Shown: positions 1 to 8,257, counted from the stretch's first letter. The stretch is 64,000 bases of DNA from an uncultured Erythrobacter sp. (GCA_947501005.1 CANMTU010000001.1:2566501-2630500); one strand, 5' to 3'. A program made the numbers and translations. Notes: generated by a model from the letters alone, not told the origin.

Positions 1-920
1 CCCTCGAAACGTTGCACTTCGATGGAGCCCAAATAGCTGGCGCAAGCCTATCTTCGGGTGATGAATTGCGTGCGGATATCTATGTCTTGGCCAGCACTCC
101 GTTCGCGTCTTCTGAAATCGTAGAGCGAACGCCTGTCTTGTTGGTTGACCCCCAGTTGGCGAAACTGAGGCCCGCTAGTCCAGGACGGCCCGCACACTCA
201 GGTTTCCTTTCGTATCGCCTTTGCTGAACGCATGGCCTGGCCGCGCAAACGGACCGCAATCGCGCTGACTGATTCTCCCTTCAACATCACGCTCTTCGCA
301 AATGAGCAATCTTGGCCTTCCCACATGATCTAGGCGAGGAGGTGCAATCGCTCTGGACGTGCACCGCCTGTGTCGCGACCGTTCCGGGCATTGTCCACGG
401 CAAGCCGCTTCGCAACTGTACCAAAAGCGAATTCATGGACGAAGTTCTCGCGCAGATACGCGCATCGGAAGCGCTGGACGGAATGATCCGAAGGGCGAAT
501 GGCGGTCGCGGCCTTGAGGAGTTTGCAATCCTTAAGGCCGAAGTCTGGGACGAATGGGAATTCGACCCTTCCGGCATCACGCCAGAGCAGCCCAAATGGG
601 TGACCACCACGAACACCCGGGACCATCGGCCCTGTCAGGCGACATCGATACCAAACCTTGTCTTGGCGGGTGCCCATACGGAAACAGAGGCAGATATCTG
701 GAGCATTGAGGGAGCGGTTGAAAGTGGTCGCCGTGCTGCGAAAATCTTCGAGCCTGAAGTAGTAGTTAAGCCGCAGCACAAGCCTCTCGCGCTCAAGTTC
801 ACATCATGGGTCGACGATGCATTTTTTGCCTTGCGGCTGCCACATGTGCTGTCTGTGATCGGAGCCCTCGTCGGCGCTGGCCTCGCGATCGGTTTGTATG
901 AGCTGATTGTGCGGAGTTGA
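1..920 (+). pseudogene. FAD-dependent oxidoreductase (amine oxidase-like), frameshifted C-terminal part
   Basis: The N-terminus is cut off by the window edge. Homologous-looking protein runs in frame 3 from base 3 to about 170, continues in frame 1 from about 171 to 320 (reading ...FRIAFAERMAWPRK...), then returns to frame 3 from about 320 to the stop at 918-920. The simplest explanation is one extra base in the GGCCCG stretch near 171 and two extra bases near 321-323, three bases in total. Frame 3 meets a TGA at 225-227, so no intact product is made. The C-terminal part keeps the flavoprotein features NLVLAGAHTET and a GAVESGRRAA helix, typical of the FAD-binding C-terminal lobe, followed by a membrane-anchor helix at the extreme C-terminus. 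Substrate is unknown. Confidence 0.7.
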
Positions 921-990
921 TTGCAAGTGGAACCCGGCTGCGAGGCATAGGTTCGAAAGATATAACCAGAACGCTCAGAGGAGAGCTACC

Positions 991-1434
991 ATGGATCGCG
1001 CCAAGATTGACAATGACCTTTCAGTACTGAATTTTCCGCCTGAAGCGCACGACATGCTAAATCTTGCAGAGGCTGGCTTCAAGACTGTCGTCAATCTCAG
1101 ACAGGCAGGCGAGCAAGGGGAAAAGCTTAGCCCGCAGGCCGAAGCGGAAGAAGCGCGCGAAGCTGGCCTCGAATATCTTCACTATCCCGTCTCGCCGCCC
1201 GATCTGACGGCGGCGAAGGCGAAGGGTCTTGCAGTTCGGCTCGAACAGCTTCCCGGTCCCGTGGCCATTCATTGTGCAAGTGGCCGCCGGGCCAGCTTGA
1301 TGGCGCTTGCATCGTGGGCGCATCAGCACAATTGCGGTGCATCCGCCGCTGCGGATCGCGGGCGGGAATCGGGCTTGGACATCAGCGAAGCCGAGCTGTC
1401 GCCAATGCTCGTAGAAAGCGAGGCCCAAGCGTGA
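991..1434 (+). CDS. DUF442 / beta-lactamase hydrolase-like phosphatase-fold protein
   Basis: A 147-residue protein of the DUF442 (BLH N-terminal) family, a dual-specificity-phosphatase fold. The active-site loop is HCASGRRA, with the cysteine in a C-x4-R arrangement as in BLH proteins, whose role is thought to be sulfurtransferase or persulfide handling. The ATG at 991 follows GAGGAGAGC, a good ribosome binding site; a longer frame from 907 has no such site. It overlaps the next gene, a persulfide-dioxygenase-type MBL protein, by four bases (GTGA), so the two are translationally coupled. In the BigR/BLH systems of Xylella and Agrobacterium these two domains are fused in one polypeptide; here they are separate. 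Function in sulfide detoxification is inferred from family and pairing. Confidence 0.75.
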   Translation: MDRAKIDNDLSVLNFPPEAHDMLNLAEAGFKTVVNLRQAGEQGEKLSPQAEAEEAREAGLEYLHYPVSPPDLTAAKAKGLAVRLEQLPGPVAIHCASGRRASLMALASWAHQHNCGASAAADRGRESGLDISEAELSPMLVESEAQA

Positions 1435-2183
1435 TTTTCAGACAGCTTATCGAGCGGGAGTCCTCTACCTATACCTATCTGATCGGATGCGAGAACACGG
1501 GTGAGGCGGTTCTGCTCGACCCCGTCATCGAGACGTGCAACAGGGATCTGAAAGCCGTCGCGGCATTGGGTCTCAACCTGTCCTTCACGCTCGACACGCA
1601 TATCCACGCTGACCACATCACGGGTGCATGCCGACTGCGCAGTCTGACAGGGTGCAAGGTCGCTTACCCTGCCGATGACAATATCTCATGTGCGGATGTG
1701 GAAGTGAGCGAAGAGGCGCCCCTAGCGGTAGGTGACCTGACCATCCGCGCGCTGTTCACGCCTGGCCACACCGACAAGCATCACTGCTATCTGATAGAGC
1801 ACGGCGGCCATACGCAGGTCTTCACGGGCGACGCGCTGCTGATTGATGGCTGCGGTCGCACCGATTTCCAGAACGGCGATTCAGAAACCCTTTACAGGTC
1901 AGTCCGCGAAAAACTGTTCGCCCTACCGGAAGACACGCTGGTCTATCCTGCGCATGACTATTCAGGGCGCCGCGTCTCGACGATCATGCAGGAACGCACA
2001 CGTAACCCCCGCTTGAATGACGATGTCTCGCTTGCCGAATTCCAGCAAATCATGGCCGATCTTGATCTGCCTTATCCCAAGAAGATCGACGTGGCCGTGC
2101 CTGCCAATCGGAACTGCGGAGATTGTGTCGAAGAAGCTGTCGAGCACATGCATGAGATCGGCGGAAAATCCCCGCAGGGATAG
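1431..2183 (+). CDS. MBL-fold persulfide dioxygenase-like protein (ETHE1/Blh type)
   Basis: A 250-residue metallo-beta-lactamase-fold protein. The metal motif HIHADH is at residues 57-62, followed by TPGHT, GDALL and YPAHDY, and the RTDFQ(N)G segment characteristic of the ETHE1/persulfide dioxygenase group. These enzymes use a mononuclear iron centre to oxidise glutathione persulfide to sulfite. I chose the GTG at 1431, overlapping the upstream stop as GTGA; the frame is open further upstream to 1272, but that part would overlap the DUF442 gene and adds nothing family-like. The neighbour pair suggests reactive-sulfur detoxification, a useful function beside copper genes because copper and sulfide interact. 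No BigR-type regulator is adjacent. Confidence 0.8.
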   Translation: MIFRQLIERESSTYTYLIGCENTGEAVLLDPVIETCNRDLKAVAALGLNLSFTLDTHIHADHITGACRLRSLTGCKVAYPADDNISCADVEVSEEAPLAVGDLTIRALFTPGHTDKHHCYLIEHGGHTQVFTGDALLIDGCGRTDFQNGDSETLYRSVREKLFALPEDTLVYPAHDYSGRRVSTIMQERTRNPRLNDDVSLAEFQQIMADLDLPYPKKIDVAVPANRNCGDCVEEAVEHMHEIGGKSPQG

Positions 2184-2221
2184 CTTGGTTACCGAGGATA
2201 GCGCGCAACCACCGCCTTCCC

Positions 2222-3739
2222 TTACACGACCACGAACTGCCCCATCATCCCTGCGTCCTCATGTTCGAGGATGTGGCAGTGATACATGTATGGCAGATCG
2301 GGATCGGTATTTTCTTCGAAGCGCAGAAGTACGCGAACCTGTTCGCGCGGATTGACGACAATCGTATCCTTGAAGCCAGTTTCCAGTGGCGGGGGAACCT
2401 GACCATCGCGGTCTAGCACCTGGAACTGGACGTTATGGATGTGGAACGGGTGCGCCATCATGGAGGCATTGGCAATTTCCCAGATCTCCCATTGTCCGAC
2501 CGGCACGCGTTCGTTGATCACATTCATGTCCATCGTGGCGCCATTGATCGACATGCCACCGCCCATCATGCCCATGTCGAGAACGAACCGGCGCGTGCGG
2601 ATCGCGAGCGACGGGTCGGGCGGAGTAAGCGATGCCAGTTGAGCGGGTAGCGGCAAGGCGCTCGCCGAGCCTGCGGGCCTGATGTCCAGAATTTTGGATG
2701 TTTGTTCGGAGCTGCCAGCATCGTTACGGCGGCCCATCATGCCCCCGCCCATCATGCCCCCGCCCATCATGCCCATGCCATTCTCAGGGCTATTGGCGAT
2801 CAAGCGAAGCGGACGCCCTTCTGAGAGATCAAGAACGACCTGGGCACGTTCGCCCGGAGCCAGTTTGAGCGATCGTATGGAATGTGCGCGATCAAGCAAG
2901 CCGCCGTCGCTCGCGATCAATTGCATCGGCCGATTTCCCTCGAGCGAGAAATTGTAGAAACGGGCGTTCGATCCGTTGAGGATACGTAGCCGCAATCGGC
3001 TGCTCTGTGCCTCGAACACGGCATTTTGCGTGCCGTTCACGAACATGTGATCACCACGTACGCCCATCATCTGTGCATGCATCCCACTGGGGTAAATCAA
3101 GCGACCGGATTTATCGAGCATGCGATCCTGAACGATCAAGGGTATGTCATCGACGCCGTATTCGCTAGGCAAGTCAAGGCGGTCTTCCTCGTCGTCGCGG
3201 ACATAGATCGGGGCTGCCAGACCGGCATAAACCTGAGGGCCCGCCCCGCGATGCAGATGCGAATGGTACCAGTAGAGCGACGCGCGCTGGCGCACCTCGA
3301 ATGACGGGCTCCACCGTTCGCCCGGAGCGATAAGTTGATGCGGCCCACCATCTGCCGCAGCAGGAAGTTCGAAACCGTGCCAGTGGACGGTCGCTCCCTC
3401 CGGCAGCGAGTTATCGATATGGAACCGTACAGTTTCCCCACGGCGCATCTCCAGTGTCGGTCCGAGATAAGGCGCGTCGATGCCGATCGTAGGCGAAGCT
3501 ACCCCCGGGACGAACTCCTTCTCGCCTGGCGTCAGGGAAAGGCGAAAAACGCGTTCACCCTTATCAATCTCGCCTCTACGCAAGGGCGGTATGGAAAGGG
3601 GGATGGGCTCTCGGGTGCTGCCCAAGAGCGAGGTATTCTGCGCTTTGCATCCCGTCAGAGGGAAAACCGTGAAGGCTGCCGTTGCCAGTCCTGCACTTTT
3701 GATCAGCGCTCGACGGGGGATGAGTAGATCCTTGCTCAT
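2222..3739 (-). CDS. Multicopper oxidase (CueO/CopA-like), exported
   Basis: A 505-residue three-domain multicopper oxidase. The N-terminus carries a twin-arginine-like RR followed by a hydrophobic stretch ending in LTGC, so it is exported and may be lipid-anchored. All copper ligands are visible: HWH at residues 119-121, HSHLH at 159-163, HPFHIH at about 430-435 and HCHILEH at 487-493 with a downstream methionine as probable axial T1 ligand. A Met/Gly-rich insert around residues 322-336 is the copper-binding loop expected for cuprous oxidases. The likely role is periplasmic Cu(I) oxidation to less toxic Cu(II). It is the last gene of the leftward block (CBS protein, epimerase fusion, oxidase), 85 bp after the preceding gene, and converges on the persulfide dioxygenase gene. 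Confidence 0.92.
   Translation of the reverse strand: MSKDLLIPRRALIKSAGLATAAFTVFPLTGCKAQNTSLLGSTREPIPLSIPPLRRGEIDKGERVFRLSLTPGEKEFVPGVASPTIGIDAPYLGPTLEMRRGETVRFHIDNSLPEGATVHWHGFELPAAADGGPHQLIAPGERWSPSFEVRQRASLYWYHSHLHRGAGPQVYAGLAAPIYVRDDEEDRLDLPSEYGVDDIPLIVQDRMLDKSGRLIYPSGMHAQMMGVRGDHMFVNGTQNAVFEAQSSRLRLRILNGSNARFYNFSLEGNRPMQLIASDGGLLDRAHSIRSLKLAPGERAQVVLDLSEGRPLRLIANSPENGMGMMGGGMMGGGMMGRRNDAGSSEQTSKILDIRPAGSASALPLPAQLASLTPPDPSLAIRTRRFVLDMGMMGGGMSINGATMDMNVINERVPVGQWEIWEIANASMMAHPFHIHNVQFQVLDRDGQVPPPLETGFKDTIVVNPREQVRVLLRFEENTDPDLPYMYHCHILEHEDAGMMGQFVVV
2733..2777 (-). repeat. 15-bp tandem repeat within the multicopper oxidase gene
   Basis: Three consecutive near-identical 15-bp units starting CCCATCATG (plus strand) encode the repeated MMGGG units of the oxidase's Met-rich loop. 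The reading frame is kept because the unit is five codons long, so copy number can vary without breaking the protein. The third unit diverges at its end. Confidence 0.85.
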
Positions 3740-3824
3740 GCCAGCTGTGTTTGTCCTCTTTCATATTGGCTCGTGCCGGATCGATTTGAAACCAGCCAGG
3801 CTTCGCTAGAGCGATTGCGGATCT

Positions 3825-6389
3825 TCACATTACGAACCGGTCCCAGCCCGCATAATGCTCACGGCTACGCTTGCCTTGAGGCAGGCTCAGTCCGATCAAG
3901 AGCAGTCCGACCCCAACCGATGCCACCGTTCCGGCAGACGACGCCCCCGCAAGGAGGAATGGCGATGCGACAAGCCAGGCGCCAAATGCTGCGTTGAGGA
4001 AGCGCAGGGCGCGCGCGACTTCCGCAGTCGCGATAATGGCAACCGTAATTACCAAAGCGCCGACCACATGATCGCTGTTGGCCATCGCCCCCTCGCTGCC
4101 AAGCGTGATCCTTGTTAGCATCAGCCACGCTCCCAGAGCCGTGCTGGCCATCAGGGTCCAGGGGAAGGTCACGCCGCGCACCGTGTTGTTCCAGATCGAG
4201 CGCGCATCGGTCATATAGTCGGTATCGTCGATCTCGCCGTGTGCCACTGCACCGCCCTTGAAGAAGGTACGGACAAGCGGTTTGCCTTCCTTTCTCGACC
4301 AGTAGAGATACTGCCCCATGGCGATGACTTCATCGAGAGAGAACGGGATCATGATGAGCATCGCAAGGGCAGCAATCAGCGCCGGCGTGCTCCACGTTCC
4401 GATCACGATCGGCTGAATGATCACGAAATAGATACTGACCACACCCAGTGGAATGACCAGAATGCCGAAGAAGGTGACCATCCACGGCATGGTGCGCCAG
4501 CGCGCGCGGGTTCCCATGACCGCCATCAGGATTTCAAGCACATAGCTGACCGCTCCAAGCCCGGCATCGGGGATCGGCCAGGCCTTGGATACATCCGAAG
4601 TGATGATTTCCTCGGTACCGTTCTTGGGATCGGCAAGCGATCCGGAGAAGAACGGTTCCCACGCCACATCGATATGACCAAGCTGGTAGGAGGTGAGCAT
4701 ACGCGATATCAAAAGGCCGATTATGCCCATCGCAACGATCGGGAAACGCTGGGCATCGGTCGAGGGACTGTAGGTCCACCCGGGCGGGATGGACTTCTTG
4801 TCCATCATGCCTTCCATGCTCATGCCGGGCATCATGGGCACTAGCACCGAAAATGCGATTGCCAATGTACCGACAAGCAGATTGGTCAGATATTGTGCCG
4901 CGCTCGGACTCCAGAAGAACAAGGGCGCGAAAAGCAGCCAGATGCCGATGAAGGCTGTCGCCCACTGTCCGAACCAGGCGGTGCGCTTCGAAAGCGACAT
5001 GGCGCCGAAGATCATCAACGCGATCCCGCTTAGCATATCGCTTAAGGCAAGAGCATTGGCCCGCCATTCGATCGACGGCAAACCCCGCTCGAGAGTGACC
5101 GCTACGACCGAAGCCCGGGCAGTATCGGCGGATACGACGTCATAGACACCCGGACTTGCAGCAAGCCACAGGCCGAGCCCGATGACAGCAAACTGCGTCC
5201 AGCGGGTACCGCGTTGGGGTCCGTCCATGTCGTGCATTTCCCCGTCCACCTGGTGCCCGCTATGCGGCATATCGGTGTCATGCGACTGAGGCTGCATCCG
5301 TTCGGATTTCAATGCGTCAGAACGCTTCGGATGCCAGGCCACCCTGGCGGTATTTAGCTTGTTCGTTTCGTACCAGTCCTGCGGGTCGGCTTTCAACGCG
5401 TCGATGATGGTCGGAAGCGTGTCGCGGAGCGAATGCTCTGGCTCCCACCCCAGCAGGTTCCGGGCCCGGGAGATATCAAGGATGTAGTGAGCATTGGCGT
5501 CATCGACCATCCATTGCTTGACGAAGCCGTCATGGCCAAGGACTTCTTCCTCGATCCACGTGCCCAGTTTCGCCACGCTCTTTGGAATGCGGACAGTCGT
5601 CCATTCTTCTCCATGGATCTGACAATGAACGATGTCTTGAATTTCGGCATAGCCCAGCGTTTCGGGCTCTCCGACAAGAATCGGCGTCTCGCCCTCGAGG
5701 TCAGCGCGATTTGCAATTGTACGCTCTACCGCTCTGGTCAGATCTTCGAGGTGCAGTGCCGATTGCGCTGCGCACAACATGCCGGGATACAGATGCGCCG
5801 ACACGCGGTGCTCATAGACACCGGCAATTTGTTCGGCGAGAAAGGCGGAGTGCCCCTTATCGTCATAGACTCCGGCGAACCGCAGGAACACAACCGGAAT
5901 GTCGCCACGGTTCTCGCGCAGTACCTGCTCGGCGTCGGCTTTCGACTGAGGGTATGGCCAGGTAGGTCCGAGCGGACTGGATTCGTCGATACGCTCGTCG
6001 GGGAGCGGCTTGGGCTCGTGTACAAGCATCGAGCTTGCATAGATGAACTGTTCAACGTCGAAGTCCTGCAGCCCCGCGATCAGCCTGCGCGACCCTTCAA
6101 CGTTGACGTCATTGTACAGAGGGTTCGGGTCGCCCGTGATGTCGAAATAGGCAGCTAGGTGTACACACGCCGCAATCGCGTTGCCGTGCGCGGCTCGCAC
6201 CCTGGCCAGGGCATCGGCAATCGAAGCGTCGTCCGCGAGGTCAACGGCGTATGAGGCGTCGAGCCCAGGGATGTCTTCCGCGACCGCGCGATCGAGGCCG
6301 ATGATGCGATATTGACCGCTTAATCGATCAACCAAAGAGCGTCCGATGTATCCTCTTGCACCGGTTATCAGGACGACGCCTTCAGCCAT
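3825..6389 (-). CDS. NAD-dependent epimerase/dehydratase fused to an SPW-repeat membrane domain
   Basis: An 854-residue two-part protein. Residues 1 to about 340 form an extended short-chain dehydrogenase/epimerase: the nucleotide motif GARGYIG is at residues 11-17 and YPQSK supplies the catalytic Tyr-x3-Lys. After a His/Met-rich cytosolic or periplasmic linker (about 360-395), the rest is a polytopic membrane region with about ten hydrophobic segments, containing SPW-like signatures near its start (ASPGVYD, WSPSA) and end (VASPFLLAG). The start ATG at 6389 leads directly into the dinucleotide motif. It sits in the leftward copper block between a CBS-domain gene and the multicopper oxidase, with 85-bp gaps on each side. 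A role in copper resistance is inferred only from this position; the substrate is unknown. Confidence 0.75.
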   Translation of the reverse strand: MAEGVVLITGARGYIGRSLVDRLSGQYRIIGLDRAVAEDIPGLDASYAVDLADDASIADALARVRAAHGNAIAACVHLAAYFDITGDPNPLYNDVNVEGSRRLIAGLQDFDVEQFIYASSMLVHEPKPLPDERIDESSPLGPTWPYPQSKADAEQVLRENRGDIPVVFLRFAGVYDDKGHSAFLAEQIAGVYEHRVSAHLYPGMLCAAQSALHLEDLTRAVERTIANRADLEGETPILVGEPETLGYAEIQDIVHCQIHGEEWTTVRIPKSVAKLGTWIEEEVLGHDGFVKQWMVDDANAHYILDISRARNLLGWEPEHSLRDTLPTIIDALKADPQDWYETNKLNTARVAWHPKRSDALKSERMQPQSHDTDMPHSGHQVDGEMHDMDGPQRGTRWTQFAVIGLGLWLAASPGVYDVVSADTARASVVAVTLERGLPSIEWRANALALSDMLSGIALMIFGAMSLSKRTAWFGQWATAFIGIWLLFAPLFFWSPSAAQYLTNLLVGTLAIAFSVLVPMMPGMSMEGMMDKKSIPPGWTYSPSTDAQRFPIVAMGIIGLLISRMLTSYQLGHIDVAWEPFFSGSLADPKNGTEEIITSDVSKAWPIPDAGLGAVSYVLEILMAVMGTRARWRTMPWMVTFFGILVIPLGVVSIYFVIIQPIVIGTWSTPALIAALAMLIMIPFSLDEVIAMGQYLYWSRKEGKPLVRTFFKGGAVAHGEIDDTDYMTDARSIWNNTVRGVTFPWTLMASTALGAWLMLTRITLGSEGAMANSDHVVGALVITVAIIATAEVARALRFLNAAFGAWLVASPFLLAGASSAGTVASVGVGLLLIGLSLPQGKRSREHYAGWDRFVM

Positions 6390-6474
6390 TGTCTACTCCA
6401 TCGCGTTGTTCTTGGGTTTACTCTTCAAGACAGGACCGTCCTCAAAGGAAGACGGTCCTGCAGCGGCCCTCGGA

Positions 6475-6918
6475 CTAGCAACAACCCGATGAGTCCTTTT
6501 CCTGAGATGGCTTGGAGATTTCCTCGACGAGTTCTGCAGTTTTTGCATCAGCACCGGACCGTGCAATATCGGCCTGGGAAACCATACCGCAGCAATTCCC
6601 TTCGTCATCAATCACGGGAACGCGCCGGACCTGGTTGCTCTCCATCGTGGAGCAACATGCATCTACCTCGGTGTCCGGCGTGACAGTAACAACCGACCGG
6701 GTCATGATGTCCCCCACCGGTGTGTCGGGCGACTTGCCTTCAGCTACGACGCGACAGCAAATGTCTCGATCTGTGACCACTCCCACCAGACCGCCTTCGC
6801 CATCAACAACTGGAATTTCTCCGCAGTCATTTCCCACCATGAGCTTCGCTGCGTCCTGTGCGCTCGCATTTTCGTCGCAGCAGGCGGGATTCTTCGTCAT
6901 AATGTCCTTAACATGCAT
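6475..6918 (-). CDS. CBS-domain protein
   Basis: A 147-residue protein made of two CBS motifs in tandem (about residues 5-60 and 70-125), forming one Bateman module. CBS pairs commonly bind adenine nucleotides. The protein is unusually rich in cysteine: CC at residues 13-14 and a pair in the second motif, another Cys near the middle, and a C-terminal GCC, which could bind a soft metal such as Cu(I); this is inference. The start at 6918 lies about 80 bp downstream of a CueR-type promoter (6997-7027, minus strand), so it is probably the first gene of the copper-induced leftward operon with the epimerase fusion and the multicopper oxidase. Confidence 0.8.
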   Translation of the reverse strand: MHVKDIMTKNPACCDENASAQDAAKLMVGNDCGEIPVVDGEGGLVGVVTDRDICCRVVAEGKSPDTPVGDIMTRSVVTVTPDTEVDACCSTMESNQVRRVPVIDDEGNCCGMVSQADIARSGADAKTAELVEEISKPSQEKDSSGCC

Positions 6919-6996
6919 AGCTTTACTCCTTCATTGGTCGATCTGCGCGAAAGCACTTCCCATCAGGGCTGCTTCGCTCGAATCATTGGAAGTAAT

Positions 6997-7027
6997 AAGG
7001 TAACGGTTCCCATCGTTGGAAGGTCAA
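6997..7027 (-). promoter_or_regulatory. CueR-type promoter for the leftward CBS-epimerase-oxidase block
   Basis: On the minus strand the -35 hexamer TTGACC (7022-7027) and -10 TACCTT (6997-7002) are 19 bp apart, the over-long spacer typical of MerR-family activated promoters. The spacer holds the inverted repeat TTCC-AACGAT-GGGAA (7007-7021), matching two other sites flanking cueR. Confidence 0.75.
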
Positions 7028-7476
7028 GCATCCTCCTTGCGGCGCATTGGGTCTCCGCCGCCGACCTGGACCGCTCAAGGTGGTCGCGAAGGTGCTTTTC
7101 TTGCGAGGTTCTTTGATGGGTCACGCTTGCAGTACGAGCCAACTGCTCAAGCCCCTCAAATTTGCTGAACGGTAAAGGCGGGGAGCTTGGAAAAACATCG
7201 GCTCAGCGAATGGATAGCTCCCACTCAACATCGAGCTGATATCGGGATTAGTCCCAAATCAATGTTCGCAAGCGGGCTGACCACGCCTTGGCCAAAAACT
7301 GCAATCGCGAAACTGGCCAAGCTTGAGGTCTTGCGGACATCGACGCAGCACCTTCGAACCCGCTCCAGGAGTCTTAAGTTTCTCGACGGTCAAATGTCGG
7401 ACGTGTCCTGAACCAATTGCTGGTCCAACCCAAAAATGAAGCTGACCATGACAACAGACCAGTGCCAACTCTGTTT
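7028..7476. other. Non-coding stretch with no recognised gene
   Basis: About 450 bp between the CueR-type promoter of the leftward block and the 3' end of cueR. Short open frames exist on both strands but none has a family-like sequence or a convincing ribosome binding site. It may be decayed coding sequence; I see no repeats or RNA gene. Confidence 0.5.
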
Positions 7477-7935
7477 TTAGCAGACCCGCTGGTATCCGAA
7501 CTTGTGACCGACTTCCTTTGCTAAGGCAGGATTGGCATCGTCGGACAGATCTTTGAGGATAGGACAATCTGGCTTGTCATCGTTCGTGCAACCCTCGATA
7601 AGATGCTCGAGGGCGTCGATCATGGAATGAATTTCTGCAGCCTTGGCGCGCAGAGCACCCAGATGTCCATCGGCAACCTCCCGAACATCCTTGCTGGCTC
7701 TTTTCTCGTCGTGCCACAGACCGAGCAATTCGCCGATATCATCTACCGAGAAGCCTAGGTTGCGGGCGCGGCGGATGAACCGCAGCGTATGTATTTCGGC
7801 AGGGCCGTAAAGCCGATAGCCAGCTTCGGTGCGCTCGGCCGCTCCGATCAGACCGATTTTCTCATAATGCCTGATCATCTTGGCCGACACGCCACTGTCT
7901 GCGGCGGCCTCACCAATTGTGTGTAGATGGTTCAT
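7477..7935 (-). CDS. cueR: CueR-like MerR-family copper/silver regulator
   Basis: A 152-residue MerR-family activator: winged helix-turn-helix in residues 4-70, a dimerisation coiled coil around 78-115, and the metal-binding loop at C116-x7-C124 followed by PIL. A serine at position 81, aligned with Ser77 of CueR, marks the monovalent (Cu+, Ag+, Au+) subgroup; divalent sensors have cysteine there. It lies between two divergent copper blocks and is transcribed leftward. Matching operators occur upstream of its own start (7951-7965), in the rightward promoter (8010-8040) and in the promoter of the leftward block (6997-7027). This supports it as the local activator of all copper genes between 2.2 and 18.8 kb. 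Confidence 0.9.
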   Translation of the reverse strand: MNHLHTIGEAAADSGVSAKMIRHYEKIGLIGAAERTEAGYRLYGPAEIHTLRFIRRARNLGFSVDDIGELLGLWHDEKRASKDVREVADGHLGALRAKAAEIHSMIDALEHLIEGCTNDDKPDCPILKDLSDDANPALAKEVGHKFGYQRVC

Positions 7936-7941
7936 GCATGC

Positions 7942-7970
7942 TGGATAACTTTCCCACGATGGGAATGCAA
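7942..7970 (-). promoter_or_regulatory. Putative cueR own promoter with CueR-like operator
   Basis: The inverted repeat TTCCC-ACGAT-GGGAA (7951-7965) is only one base away from the repeat at 8016-8030. On the minus strand it lies between TTGCAT (7965-7970) and TATCCA (7942-7947), spaced 17 bp, so binding here would be expected to repress rather than activate. Confidence 0.55.
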
Positions 7971-8009
7971 ATAACCTCCGCCGCCGGAATATTTATTCTG
8001 ACGCCCCTC

Positions 8010-8040
8010 TTGACCTTCCCATGATGGGAAGCCCTATCTT
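8010..8040 (+). promoter_or_regulatory. CueR-type promoter for the rightward copper operon
   Basis: The -35 hexamer TTGACC (8010-8015) and -10 TATCTT (8035-8040) are separated by 19 bp, and the spacer carries the dyad TTCCC-ATGAT-GGGAA (8016-8030). This is the standard architecture for CueR activation and points at the Met-rich protein and cusCBA genes downstream. Confidence 0.8.
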
Positions 8041-8070
8041 TCGGGTGATGTTTGATTCGCGGAGGAAGAT

Positions 8071-8172
8071 TTGAAGAAAGCGCACTCCCGCGCATTGGCG
8101 CCGACATGCCCAGACGCTGCACCACCCTGGAAAGACGCAAGCCATATATGCGCAGCTAACCTGGGCAGGTAA
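8071..8172 (+). CDS. Possible 33-residue small protein in the copper-operon leader
   Basis: A TTG at 8071, five bases after a strong GGAGG (8061-8065), opens a 33-codon frame ending at TAA 8170-8172. The product contains two cysteines and two histidines. It lies just downstream of the CueR-activated promoter, before the Met-rich gene. An 8-codon ATG frame (8048-8074) ends on the same TTGA. Either could be a leader peptide; nothing recognisable in the sequence proves translation. Confidence 0.3.
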   Translation: MKKAHSRALAPTCPDAAPPWKDASHICAANLGR

Positions 8173-8257
8173 CTTGAGCGGCAAGTTCGCGCGCTTCCAA
8201 GTCTTGCGCATGATGACGCAAAACTGAATTTAGCGGAACAATGAAAGGAACTCTTTG

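Noticed and set aside
7187-7411. A 74-codon frame in the gap between the CBS gene and cueR
   Set aside because: No ribosome binding site, no family-like sequence and no neighbour coupling.
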